In this document: piece by piece, positions 46,301-55,599 of the stretch
Layout: the number at the start of each line of letters is the position of its first letter
Position numbering within the stretch: the first letter of the stretch is position 1
NCBI RefSeq assembly: GCF_028769735.1
Contig: NC_088171.1
Location: forward strand, 71,875,216-71,939,215
DNA length: 64,000 bases
Reading direction: 5' to 3'
Source: Zonotrichia leucophrys gambelii
Taxonomy: Eukaryota > Chordata > Aves > Passeriformes > Passerellidae
Made by a program: the position numbers and the translations under genes
Notes under the pieces: generated by a model
Seen by the model: only the letters and a program-made list of their open reading frames with translations
What the model was told of the DNA's origin: nothing
The model's database searches: none

Positions 46301-48570
46301 ACAAATTGCTTGGGATCTGATGTTGTCAGTCCCGGAGCAATTTCGATCTCTTGTGGTGTGTTTTTGTCCCCAGTGATGATGTACTTACAACGAATTTGGT
46401 TCCAAGTACCTTTCTGTTCAGGATTTACAGAGACAATATGCCAGTCAGTGTCCTTCAGGTGGAGTGACTCTGTCAGCTGCAACCTGTAAGGCTCATTGAC
46501 AGAAGATGCGGTTAATACAGAATCACTTAAATCATAACAAAGGTTATTTTGTTTCACATTTAACAGTGGACTAGCGGACTTGGTCTTTGAAGCACCTGCT
46601 TCACTTACACAAATGTTAATATTATCGCGCGCTTGATTTATTTTGCTACCCTTATTCTCTTGGCCTGCTCTTTTTATGTCTGCACGCCTGGCAGGCTGGC
46701 GCTTTATTCTTCGTTTTTTTGTTGTTGACCCCAGGGAGGGCTTGCAGTTCTCCTCCCTGCTATTTTTAAATTCATCAAATTCCCTTTTCAGGGGGCACTG
46801 GTTACTCCAGTGCCCTAGCTTATTACAAAGCAGGCATGGTTTAGTGGGCTCAACCATTGCCGGTCTCCGCTGCTGCCCAGGGTACTGCTGTGCTGAAAGA
46901 GAAGGTGCAGGGCTGGCAACAGCAACACGCTGAGGTGGTCTTGGCAGCAGCCTTGGTCTGGAGTCTTCAGCAACACTCATCAGAGGCACTTTCCTGTTAC
47001 AGACTAGAAGCATATCTTTTAATGTAGGGGAAGGTTCCATAGGAAGGCTCAGGATTGCTGCTCGACACTGTTCATTTGCATTTGTGAACGCTATTTCTTC
47101 TAAAATTGCTTCCCTTGCATTTTCCTTTTTAACTTGTATTTCAATGGCTCTAGTTAGCCTTTCTACAAATTTCACAAAAGGCTCTGATGGTAGTTGTTTG
47201 ATTTTACTATAGGGCTCAAAAGGCCCCTCAGGTTGGAGGGAAAAGAATGCCTTTTCAGCTGCTTCCTTTACTTTCTCAAGTGTTTCTGCAGGAATTGCAG
47301 CAGCTTGGACTGAGGGAGAAGACCATTGACCCTCACCACAGAGGTGGTCAATAGTAATAAGGTTACCATTGTTGTCTTTTGCTGTGTTTGGATCAGCCTG
47401 TAAGCTTGGGAGAGCATCTTTTAGCAGTTGTTTCAATGCTGATTCCCATAATTTGAATTCCGTGGATGTCATGAGACATGAAAACAGTTGTTTTAAATCA
47501 TGTGGAACTACAATAGTCCTACTTAATTCAGAATTTAAAAGGCCACGGAAATATGGACTGTGTGGACCATATTCTTTATGAGATTTACAGATCTCTTTAA
47601 TCAATTGTCGTCCAAAAGAACTCCAATTAGCAGTTGGGGCTGCTCCAGCTTGAGCTGCAGGCTGAAACGTAACAGGGGCCAGTGACAACATGGCACCATG
47701 CATTGGGTCTGCTGTCCCCTGCTCTGTATCCCTTGAATCAGAAGCATTGGGATCACAGCTACAGGTTTGGGGACAGGCAGTGGGTGTGTCCCCACCGTGG
47801 GAACCCGGGGAGGGGGCGGGGACAGGGAGCCGGCAAGGGGCGGGGAAACCGTGGGAACAAGGGGCGGGGTCAAGGGGCTGGCAGGGGGCGGGGATACCGT
47901 GGGAACAGAGGGCGGGGTCACCTGGTGACATCACGTCAGCAGCCGCCCCCGGGCAGGAGGGGGGGGGCGGAGCGGAGGGTACTGCAGGAAAGGCGGGGGG
48001 AGGGGGGAAGGTGTCACGAGGAACAGGAGGAGAGGGGGATGGGGCAGGAATTTTGGGATGCTTAAGAGGATTTTGGGAAGAAGAAGACCAGGTTTGGGAA
48101 GATGCCACGTGGCACCCACCATCTTGTGCACCCCCTAGGGACTGGGGGCCATTTTGGACATCACTGCTCTCCGAAAAGCTAACACGTGCTCGGGATTTTT
48201 TTGGGGAAAGAGGTTTAGGGGTTTTAGAGGGAGAGGGAGGAACAGGGAGAGCAGAGGCACATGGCTTTACATTTGGCTTTTTCTCCATTTCCTTTTGTTT
48301 GAGTAATGCTGTTCGAATTTGTAAACTCCAGAACACAAATTTAGCTGAGGATAATTTGCCAGATTGTCCTAAGGTTATCAATTCATTCCCAACTTTATCC
48401 CAGAATTGAATATTGTGGATTTCTTCAGGGGAAATGTTTGGGAACTGCAGAAAAAGCCATCTTATAAACTGTTTCAATTTTCCTTTAGAGAATTTCACAT
48501 TACTCTTGATTAGAATGCTAACAATATCATAATACACTCCCCTTTGTACAATGCTAAGTTTGGAACCCAT
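43327..48570 (-). CDS. gag-pro-pol: Gag-Pro-Pol polyprotein in one uninterrupted frame (1747 aa)
   Basis: The start ATG has a strong context (A at -3, G at +4) and encodes Met-Gly, a myristoylation signal. Matrix is about residues 1-95. A proline-rich linker with PSAP (198-201), an ESCRT late-domain motif, follows. Capsid is about 300-530 with its major homology region near 460-505. One CCHC zinc knuckle is at C579, C582, H587 and C592. A dUTPase-like segment lies about 690-785. Protease has DTG at 826-828 and LGRD near 892-895. Reverse transcriptase has Asp1024 and YMDD at 1097-1100. RNase H carboxylates are D1398, E1433, D1453 and D1518. Integrase has H1540, H1544, C1568, C1571 and the D1597, D1654, E1690 triad (D,D35E). 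Related viruses usually separate gag, pro and pol by frameshifts, and none is seen here. The frame ends before the integrase C-terminal domain. Confidence 0.95.
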   Translation of the reverse strand: MGSKLSIVQRGVYYDIVSILIKSNVKFSKGKLKQFIRWLFLQFPNISPEEIHNIQFWDKVGNELITLGQSGKLSSAKFVFWSLQIRTALLKQKEMEKKPNVKPCASALPVPPSPSKTPKPLSPKKSRARVSFSESSDVQNGPQSLGGAQDGGCHVASSQTWSSSSQNPLKHPKIPAPSPSPPVPRDTFPPPPAFPAVPSAPPPPSCPGAAADVMSPGDPALCSHGIPAPCQPLDPAPCSHGFPAPCRLPVPAPSPGSHGGDTPTACPQTCSCDPNASDSRDTEQGTADPMHGAMLSLAPVTFQPAAQAGAAPTANWSSFGRQLIKEICKSHKEYGPHSPYFRGLLNSELSRTIVVPHDLKQLFSCLMTSTEFKLWESALKQLLKDALPSLQADPNTAKDNNGNLITIDHLCGEGQWSSPSVQAAAIPAETLEKVKEAAEKAFFSLQPEGPFEPYSKIKQLPSEPFVKFVERLTRAIEIQVKKENAREAILEEIAFTNANEQCRAAILSLPMEPSPTLKDMLLVCNRKVPLMSVAEDSRPRLLPRPPQRVAVASPAPSLSAQQYPGQQRRPAMVEPTKPCLLCNKLGHWSNQCPLKREFDEFKNSREENCKPSLGSTTKKRRIKRQPARRADIKRAGQENKGSKINQARDNINICVSEAGASKTKSASPLLNVKQNNLCYDLSDSVLTASSVNEPYRLQLTESLHLKDTDWHIVSVNPEQKGTWNQIRCKYIITGDKNTPQEIEIAPGLTTSDPKQFVLSLHCFHPPLFLPKGQIVAQAIPVPSLPENVDKQGPTVARVQVIGTDKPKLWCNVSGGGESKRIEMLVDTGADCTVIPVQDWPAHWPLQNVAGHLRGVGGLQLARQSKSIIQFEGPNGQLANIRPFVLDYSEPLLGRDLMAQWGVTINIPDSPQHFCAAVIKQQRPTQKLKWKTDKPVDVKQWPLSKQKIKVLEELVQEQLRKGHIVETMSPWNSPVFVIQKADKKRWRLLCDLRQINNVIEDMGSPQPGMPSPTMLPQDWKLAVIDIKDCFFQIPLHPDDAPRLAFSVPSINSEAPMKRYHWTVLPQGLKVSPAICQWYVSSLLSPVRAAAEKAIIYHYMDDILVCAPNDDLLTHALDLTIDALIVAGFELQEQKIQKMPPWKYLGLEIGNRTIVPQKLEINPRIKTLADVHKLCGSLNWVRPWLGLTNEDLAPLFNLLKGGEDPGAPRSITPEARKALEKVQIAMSTRQAHRCRPDLPFKFIILGKLPHLHGIIFQWEEKQTPKAKDTPKKDRDQRDSLLIIEWVFLSHKRSKRLTKPQELIAELIRKARTRIRELAGCDFKCIHIPVELKSGQNTMKILEQLFQENEVLQFALDSYSGQFSVARPACKLFEQDVQFTLKLRTALSRRPLKRALTVFTDASGRSHKSVMTWKDPQTQQWETDIAEVEGSPQVAELAAVVRAFERFSEPFNLITDSAYVAGVVSRADQAILQDVSNIALFELLSKLVKLVTHREQPFYVMHVRSHTDLPGFIAEGNRRADALAAPAVMATLPNVFEQAKISHQLFHQNAPGLVRQFNITREQAKAIVATCPNCQQHALPTVSTGANPRGLNSCELWQTDVTHIQAFGRQKYVHVSVDTFSGAVYASAHTGESSIDAIKHLLQAFSFMGIPKELKTDNGPAYKSKEFGSFLQQWGVEHKTGIPYSPTGQAIVERTHRDIKRVLDQQQQVLKVEPPHIRLSRVLFTINFLNCSFDSLNPPILRHFGGTVTG
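47795..47914 (-). repeat. Degenerate tandem repeat inside gag (Pro/Cys-rich linker)
   Basis: The plus-strand unit CCGTGGGAAC...GGGGCGGGG recurs at 47795, 47849 and 47897 (spacings 54 and 48 bp, multiples of three). It encodes repeats of the form PAPCSHGFPAPC between matrix and capsid. It lies where related viruses have a variable spacer peptide. Confidence 0.75.
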
Positions 48571-49474
48571 GATAGATGTAAAAAAGCAGAGTACTTAATC
48601 CCGCCTGACCAAAAACAAAGCTAAAATCAGCTACCAATTTCTAAAAAAAACCACAGATAGAAAGCGATAACGAGCAGACAAAAGCTTCACAATGCAGCTG
48701 TATATACTGCCTTTAAAATTCCCGGGCAGCAGCGGCAGGGCACGCCCTGCCGAACAGAGGCAGAAACAAAGCCTCCCCCGCGGTGGAATGCAGCACCCCC
48801 GCGGAGCAGAGAGAGCAGCCACTCCACGTGGCAGCCGAAACCGGGACGCCCCCCCCCCCGCCGCCGCGTGTGCAGAGCACGCCCGACCCCGCAGGTCCCC
48901 CGGCCACGTGGAAAGAGAGCCCCCCCCTCTCCCGCAAAGAGAAAGAGAAAGAGAGTCTCCTAACACGTGTCTGAGCACGCTGCTGAGCCGGGGGGGGGAA
49001 GGGCAGAGAGCGATCCCGCTCCGGCGCGAATTCTAAAAAACAGTGAAACACGCGGCAGAAAGCTAACACTAGAACGCTATGAATTCTCGTCTGTGGGGCT
49101 GCGCAGCCAAAATGCAAAGGCAAAAAGGAACAGAACTCGCGGCAGAGTCTGTTTTTGAGCTTCTGCTCTACCGAAAGCAGAGATACTCACGTGAAATGGA
49201 AGCTGTAGGCTGGGTACAGGCAGGCAGGTCTCCACCGGAAAAGGACCTCTCTCTGGGTGCAAGAGAGGCTGCCCTTTTCTCCCTCTGGAAAATCTGTTCA
49301 CCACAATGAAGCAGGGCTTTCCAAAGGCGCCGAACAGTCCACGAAACTTTTTCTGGGAGTATTCCCAAAGTCTCTAGCTGGGAGTCTTGAAGCCAGGCTC
49401 CTTTCAGCTGGATGCACGGCTGGCAGAAGCTTCTCTGAGGAACTGCGAGTCCTTTTTCGGGCTGCAGAGTCGAG
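48571..49474 (-). other. Proviral 5' leader (untranslated, packaging region)
   Basis: About 900 bp lie between the primer binding site and the gag start. It is GC-rich with several long G/C runs (for example near 48850-48862 and 48989-48999) and would be expected to contain the splice donor and the packaging signal. No open frame here has a recognisable product, and the overlapping open frames on both strands reflect base composition. Confidence 0.7.
49185..49190 (-). promoter_or_regulatory. Candidate major splice donor
   Basis: On the minus strand CAC|GTGAGT lies about 300 bases downstream of the LTR, within the leader. It is a good donor consensus and the best candidate for making a subgenomic RNA. 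Confidence 0.35.
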
Positions 49475-49492
49475 CCACCCACAGGGACGCCA
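49475..49492 (-). promoter_or_regulatory. Primer binding site, tRNA-Asn-like
   Basis: On the minus strand TGGCGTCCCTGTGGGTGG begins three bases after the 5' LTR. Its first 11 bases equal the site complementary to the 3' end of tRNA-Asn. The remainder fits with a one-base offset (…GGCTCGA follows). The tRNA identity is inferred from general knowledge of tRNA ends. Confidence 0.65.
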
Positions 49493-49495
49493 ATA

Positions 49496-49987
49496 TATTG
49501 GAATAAGTATCCCAATATAACCAGTTAGATGGTGCCTAGGCCAGTTCTGACCTTCGCTGCTGGGCCAGAGGCAGCGCTGCGGTGTTTAACCGCAGAGATA
49601 CCTTGGCTGGCGGCAGAGTGCAGCGGGGCACAAGACAGGACTCCGTTCTCCTCAGGAGAGAGCTTCTGGCGATGGTGGAGAGAAAGGGAATGGATTCTGC
49701 TAGAAGGTAGCCAGATGTTTATTCCATGAGTACAGATACGTCTGCACTGGGCCACTGCTGGTAACAGAATGAAGCCGCATGGTCTCATTCACATTTTAAG
49801 CTCAGGACAGGGGAAGGGGAGGGGACAGGTGAGTCACCAACCAGGTGAAGGGGCAGGGTCTCCAGGTACTAGGGTCACCTATCACACGACGCCTTGCTGG
49901 TATGTTAGCCTGATTGACAGGGCACACTCAGCAAGGGGCGAGGGGGAAGGGAGAAGGTAAAACAGGATATTGCAACACACCACAACA
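49496..49987 (-). repeat. 5' LTR of the provirus (492 bp)
   Basis: It is identical by eye to the LTR at 42075-42566, offset by 7421 bp. Its promoter would drive the gag-pro-pol transcript leftward. AATAAA is at 49718-49723 and the TATA-like CTTAAAATG at 49793-49801. Confidence 0.97.
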
Positions 49988-49993
49988 TTAAAC

Positions 49994-52239
49994 CAAGAAA
50001 GAAATTACAGCTATCTATCAGCTGCATATGGTTCTACTCTGGACTACTAAATTCAGCAACAATCACCTTGTTAATGTTTCCCTTCCTGCAGCTGCTACTG
50101 CTCCTGCCACCATAATGACTTTTGTCCTGTTGAAAATGGAAAGCAAAAGCATCCCAATATCCCCCAAAATCACCTCAATTTTGTTGTCAGTCTTGAATCA
50201 TCAAAGTCTGTTTTTGACCATACTGCTGAGAAGCCTTGGGCTAGTTCTGAGTGAACATGAGCAGCCCCGTAAATTCATTGTCTTGAAATATGTTTGTGGC
50301 TCCCATTATTGAACAGGAGAGAGGCCAAGAAGACAAAAAGCAAATGGTCTCCTGCCATCTTTTCACTCTTGCTTTAGATTTTGACTCAGTTTAAGGGCCA
50401 GAGTACCTCCTAGTCTTCTCCTGCCACATTCTTTTCAGAGTGAGCAACTCAAGTCTCAGATCTCAGATCTCTCTGGGACTCGGGGAAGAGGAGGAGGAGG
50501 GTAGTTCTTCTTTGACTGAAATTTCTGTAGGTAGAATTTTTTTCCACATTTGCTATGAGCAAATCAGTCACCAGAAAACCACCACCAAGCTGATTGACAT
50601 CCATTTGAGACCAAAAGCAAGAGAAACATAATAAAAACCAATAAGAAATCCAGTCTATTGCTAGACTTCTAGTCATAACTCAAAGCCACCTAAGGCACCA
50701 GTAAGCACAGACACAAATTCCACTACTCTCGTTCTGATATTTCTCTTCCTTGGATATTCATTTTACACTTGATTAGTCATTTTTATAAAACACCATCACA
50801 TTTTTATTTCATCAACTTTTTGATCCTGAAACAGAACAGCATACACAGTTTTCTCAAGTGGGAGAAGCAGAGACCTGTATGTCTGCCAATAATTACCTGA
50901 ATTACTGAACAGGTAACACATTTAGCACTATGGCATAAGGTTATTTTAAAAATTTTTGCTAACTAAATAATTGAAACATAGCAATATTTAGAACTGCCTC
51001 ATAACAGAGGTGTCAGTCACCATGACATATTGGGGTCTCCCATCCAGCAGATTGTGAAGAAGAGACAGGAACAGAGGTGGAACTGAAAGCTGCCTCCTTT
51101 TAACAGAAGGAAATCATTCAGCACTCCCATTCTTGGTGGTGGTTTTTGAGTTGAAAGATATTAACTCTCACAACTCCTACAGTTTCTGAATTTACCAGAA
51201 AAGGATTAATCTCTTCTTCTTCAATGATGCTGGGAAAATGAGAAGCTAATTGTCACCATTTGTTGCAGTAGTCTCTTTCAGCACTCACACTGACAGTGTT
51301 TCTACTCCATTTTCCATTTTGCCCCAGCAAATTTGCAGCCAATAGCACATGCCATAAAAGATCCTGCCATTGTACACTGTCTTTGCATTATTTTGTTTAA
51401 AGAACTAAAGTGGGAAACTGGCATACACAAAGAGTTCAGATATAGATGTGATTTTTCTGATGTGCTTTATCATTAGATTCCTTTTTGTCTGTGTGTACAT
51501 GAAATGCTCCAGGCTCAGAGAAAATAGAGGAACTTAGTATAATCAAATTTATGTAGGTGTTCTACGAACCCTACAGACATTAAAGTATTAGAATAAGAAA
51601 GTACTTAAATAGAAGAGGGAAAAAATCACTTTAAAAATATCTAATTCAATCTTATTGCCTTGTACACAGTATTAGACTCAATTTACTTGCGGTGTTGCAT
51701 CTTAATAAAAATTATAAAACGTAACACTATTTTTAGGTCAATTAGTCTGCATATTGAAAAACTGCAAGATATCCTTCTATAGTATATTTTATAGCAATTA
51801 CTGTAATAATTGCCAAAGGATACACACACTGAGCGGAACTGATCTAATCACCACTTTGTGTGTACAGTGGGTGAGGGCATTTTCATTTTACATACATTTT
51901 CCAACTTACTTCAAGGTTTGCACAACGTTATTAGGCTCTGACATGTGCGGGAGTTACGACACAAACAGAAATCCAAGCCTTTGGTGGTGACCATGGTCCA
52001 GTTAGGAAAGCTCCCCTCCACTTCCAGCAACCTGGTCACTCCTCCTTTATTTTCATTACTTGATGCTGGTAAGTGCATATGTAACAAGACCAGAGAAACC
52101 TCAAGACAACATCTGGTGTGCTTTCTCAGTCCTGGGCAAGATCAATTATATCTGCATAATTACTGGAAAATATTAGTTAATCTGGTTTTAAAAACCTCAA
52201 ACGGCAAATGATTATTATTCCTTTTTATAAATTAACTTG
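49994..52239. other. Unique DNA right of the provirus
   Basis: AT-rich with no recognisable gene or repeat. Confidence 0.45.
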
Positions 52240-52550
52240 TTCTAGTACTTGATTGTCCCTACCATCAGGAAGGTGCCTCTTAATTTTGAACCCATAAACA
52301 TCATTGACTGTTCTTTTTTTTTTTTTTTAATCCTATCAACTATGAATATGAAGGGAATATATTCCATTTTTGCAGATGTTATTTAGTTCAGGATCATCCT
52401 CCAATTTTCCTTTCCCTAAAGAACTTAAATTATTTCCATGTTCTCTGGTGTGTCATAGATTCAGGATTTCTAACAATTCTCACACCTTCACTGTTTTCCC
52501 TCCAGGTTGCCCACATCTTTCTTGAAATGAAATATCCACCAAGGGATATA
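52240..52550 (-). repeat. Ancient CR1/L3-like LINE remnant (minus strand)
   Basis: Scattered blocks, such as the TGCCTCTTAATTTTGAACCC region at 52275-52294 and GCCCACATCTTTCTTGAAATG at 52509-52529, follow the order of an old CR1/L3 3' region in reverse. A 15-base T run (52314-52328) interrupts it. Divergence is high, so the call is tentative. Confidence 0.4.
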
Positions 52551-55104
52551 AAACTTAACATGAAGCTCTGAGGCATTTCTAATGCTACCTAAAGAGAAAG
52601 GTAATCTCTTTTATCCCTGTGCAGTAAGTCCTTTCTTGCCCCTAAGTAACTTTAAACTGGCATAATTTTTCTCAACTACATAGTAGATAGAGTAGGGACC
52701 AACTACTGGAATAAAAAAGCCTTAATTTGAGTTACTATGGAGGGAAGTTTTAAGCATTCTTATGCTGCAAAACAGACACAAAAGACAAGTTACAAGATGC
52801 AGCCAGCGTGGCAGATGTAAATTGCAGATGAGAGCAAAACACAGACTGAGTGCACCACAGTACACAGCAGAACTGACATGTTCAAACTTAGATGGAACAT
52901 TTCCTATGGAAAAGTGATGCAGTGCAGCAGAAAGCAACAAAGAGCATTCTGAAACAATGAGACGGCCAAACACAGCTTCAAAATCTCATCTTGACTGTGG
53001 GGAAGACAGCTGCAATTCAAGGTCTGTCAAGCTGTGACTTTCTATTCTACTCATTTTGCTGATGGAAGACAGAATGCTGTTTTTATAGCAGTCAGTTCCT
53101 GCTGCAAGTCCCAAACCAAGCCAGAAAGAAAATATCAGCCCCACAGCGAGGGTAGAATACACACCAATTCACAAGAATTAAAGTTTGTTTGTTCAGGTAT
53201 CCTCTTAATACAGTGAAAAATACCCTTCAGTCAGGGAAGCATCACACAACAAATTTCAGGCTTTGTGAGGAATTTAAAAAATAATAATTTAGAAGCTGAG
53301 TGCTGTGAAAACATCTATACTTCTCCTAGTGCATACCAATGATAACAGTTTATTTCTAGCCTTAGAATAATTAATATCATGTTCAGTTAACACCAAGTAG
53401 GAAAATTCTCTTGTGTGTAACTATCTTATTGTCACAAATCTCAGCTAAGTCTTTCAATTTCTTCAAAGAGAAAGTAAACATCAGGTTTTCTGGAAGCTGG
53501 GTTGGAGAAAACTATACTGAGAAAGTTGGCTTTTTCATCTTGTGGTTGGTAGGTAACCACTGTCAGTCCTTCTTATGACATCTATGGTTTGATCTTGGGA
53601 GCAATCTGAATACAAGATGAGAAAGAATGTGGTTAAGAGTCCTTCTGAACAAACAAAAAGAGAAGAGAAAATGGAAAAACGAAAGCTGTTTTTTCCTCTC
53701 TTCTCTATACCTGGCTTTGAAATATAAGCTAGCATGCTGTTCAACCCAGATCAAAGCATTTCACAAGGATGTCTCCAATTGAAGAATGAATTTGTCAGAA
53801 AAAAAAAGAACAGTGCATCATTTTTATTGCATATTTTCCAGAGTCATATGGCCTTTACTGAAGCCAGAAAGAATTCTGTCTGAAGCAACAAGGGTAGGAA
53901 GTTCAAAACAAGGAGAGTAAGCCCCTGGATTTAAAATCATTTGAAAAAGGATTAATGCAAATGGTTCATTGTGGGGATTATCTGAGGAGTGTCTGATGTG
54001 AGCAATATTTCCTGTAGTCATACTTTATTTCATAAATTATTATAGCTCTTCTATTAGTTAGATTACCGTACATTTTCTTGTCAGACAGGTCCAAACTCCA
54101 AGAAGTTTTCATTATTGCAAAACAAACAAGGGAGACACCACAGACACCAAGCTGCTATCCTACCCAACTGGAGTAAAAAATCACCTACTCCAGTAAAATC
54201 CTTCTTTCCCTACTTTTCTGCCTGGTCTTGCAGCTTCCTGCTGATTCCATGCATAGAGAAGCTATGTACCTCCACTTTATAATTGATCTTTCTCCAACAA
54301 ATCACCAGAGAAAGTGATCTTAATTTCCCATTAGTCCATCACTTGCAGCCCACTGCAGGGGGAAAAAACTCATTCAAACTCATTTATGACCACTCTGGGA
54401 ATAAGGATACAGACAGAGACTTAGCAAGGCTGGGTCTTTCAGTCTTTAACATAGGACTATGTTTAGAGAGGAATGTATTGTATTAATGTATCGCAAGTTC
54501 ATTAAGGATGGTATAACATAAATTCAGAATTACTCCTGTGGTAATAATTCAAACTTCTCCAAGATCACAAACACTTCAAACAATATTTTATTATTTTCTT
54601 TGGATGATACATATGTGAGTGCTCAGTTAACCGTTGGACTTGATGATCAAAAATAGATCGTACTATTGAGAATTATTTCTCAGTCTTAATATTCTCCAGA
54701 TTCACTGGATAATGTTAGAAAAATCACCTGAAGTAATTTATCCCATTCTGGTTACCTCCATAAGATGTTCCAGCAGCACACATGGGTGAAACTTCAAAAA
54801 CAAAATTAGTTTATTTCTCTGTTTAAGAAAACTCAAATCACAATAGAAATGTCTCCTACTCTTAGGTCTGAGAACTTGACATATATGGCAGTTCCCACGA
54901 GTTGTACTCAGAGTCAGTCACATTTTTCAGGTATTCTACCCTTTATCTAGAGAACTCACCAAGGCTGGTAATTACTGCACATCAATGCTACTTGTTACCC
55001 TCCTCACTGGGTTTGCTTTCTATAGAAATCCACAAGTATTGAGGACTTTTCCCTTTAAAATGTTGAGTCCTCTGGTTTCTCGTTCTCACTTCTGTGGCTG
55101 GGAA
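52551..55104. other. Unique DNA, no gene recognised
   Basis: I see only short, overlapping open frames without domains. Confidence 0.45.
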
Positions 55105-55599
55105 GATCACAGAGCTGCATCCAGCTCTGGGATTCTCAGCACAGGAAGGATATCAGCCTGTTAGAATGAGTCCAGAGGAGGCAGCAGATGATTTGAATGA
55201 TGAAGTTCCTCTCCTGTGAGGAAAGCCTGAGAGTACTGGGTTTGTTCAGTCTGGAAATGGAAAGGTTTCTGGTTGTCCTAATTGCAGCCTTCCACTACTT
55301 GAAGGAAGACTACAACAAAAGACAGAGGCTTTTACAAGAGCAGGTAGTGACAGGACAACTGAGAGTAGGTTTAGATGAGATAGTAGGAGGAAATTCATTA
55401 CTGTGGGAGTGGTGAGACACTGAAACAGGTTGCCAAGAGGAGCTGTGGGTGCTTCATCCCTGAAGGTGTTCAAGGCCAGATTGGATGGAGTTGTGAGAAA
55501 ATTTGCCTAGTGAGAGGTGTCCCCAGCCATGGCAGAGGGGTTGGAACTAGATGATATTTATGATCCTTCAAATCCAAATATTATATGATTCTATGATTA
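55105..55599 (+). repeat. CR1 LINE 3' end (plus strand)
   Basis: The copy starts near CAGAGCTGCATCCAGCTCTG and contains GAGTCCAGAGGAGGC and GGTTGGAACTAGATGATAT. It ends in TATGATTCTATGATTAT at about 55599, the typical CR1 tail. It covers the very end of ORF2 plus the 3' UTR and is 5'-truncated with broken frames. Confidence 0.9.

Larger units (their letters stand above)
42069..49993 (-). mobile_element. Endogenous retrovirus, alpha/betaretrovirus-like (class II), near-complete gag-pro-pol, env deleted
   Basis: The provirus spans 42075-49987 (7913 bp) on the minus strand between 6-bp direct repeats TTAAAC (42069-42074 and 49988-49993). Order in transcription: LTR, primer binding site, leader, a single gag-pro-pol frame, a displaced integrase C-terminus, env remnants, polypurine tract, LTR. 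The two LTRs are identical by eye over 492 bp, which indicates very recent integration. The class is inferred from the 6-bp duplication, the dUTPase-like segment before the protease, the Gag layout and the integrase sequence. Defects seen are loss of nearly all env and a frame break before the integrase C-terminal domain. Confidence 0.97.

Noticed and set aside
47690..48409. 239-codon plus-strand open frame opposite gag
   Set aside because: It is antisense to the GC-rich, repeat-bearing Gag linker. Its Gly/Arg/Glu-rich composition mirrors the gag codons and it has no domain or plausible promoter.
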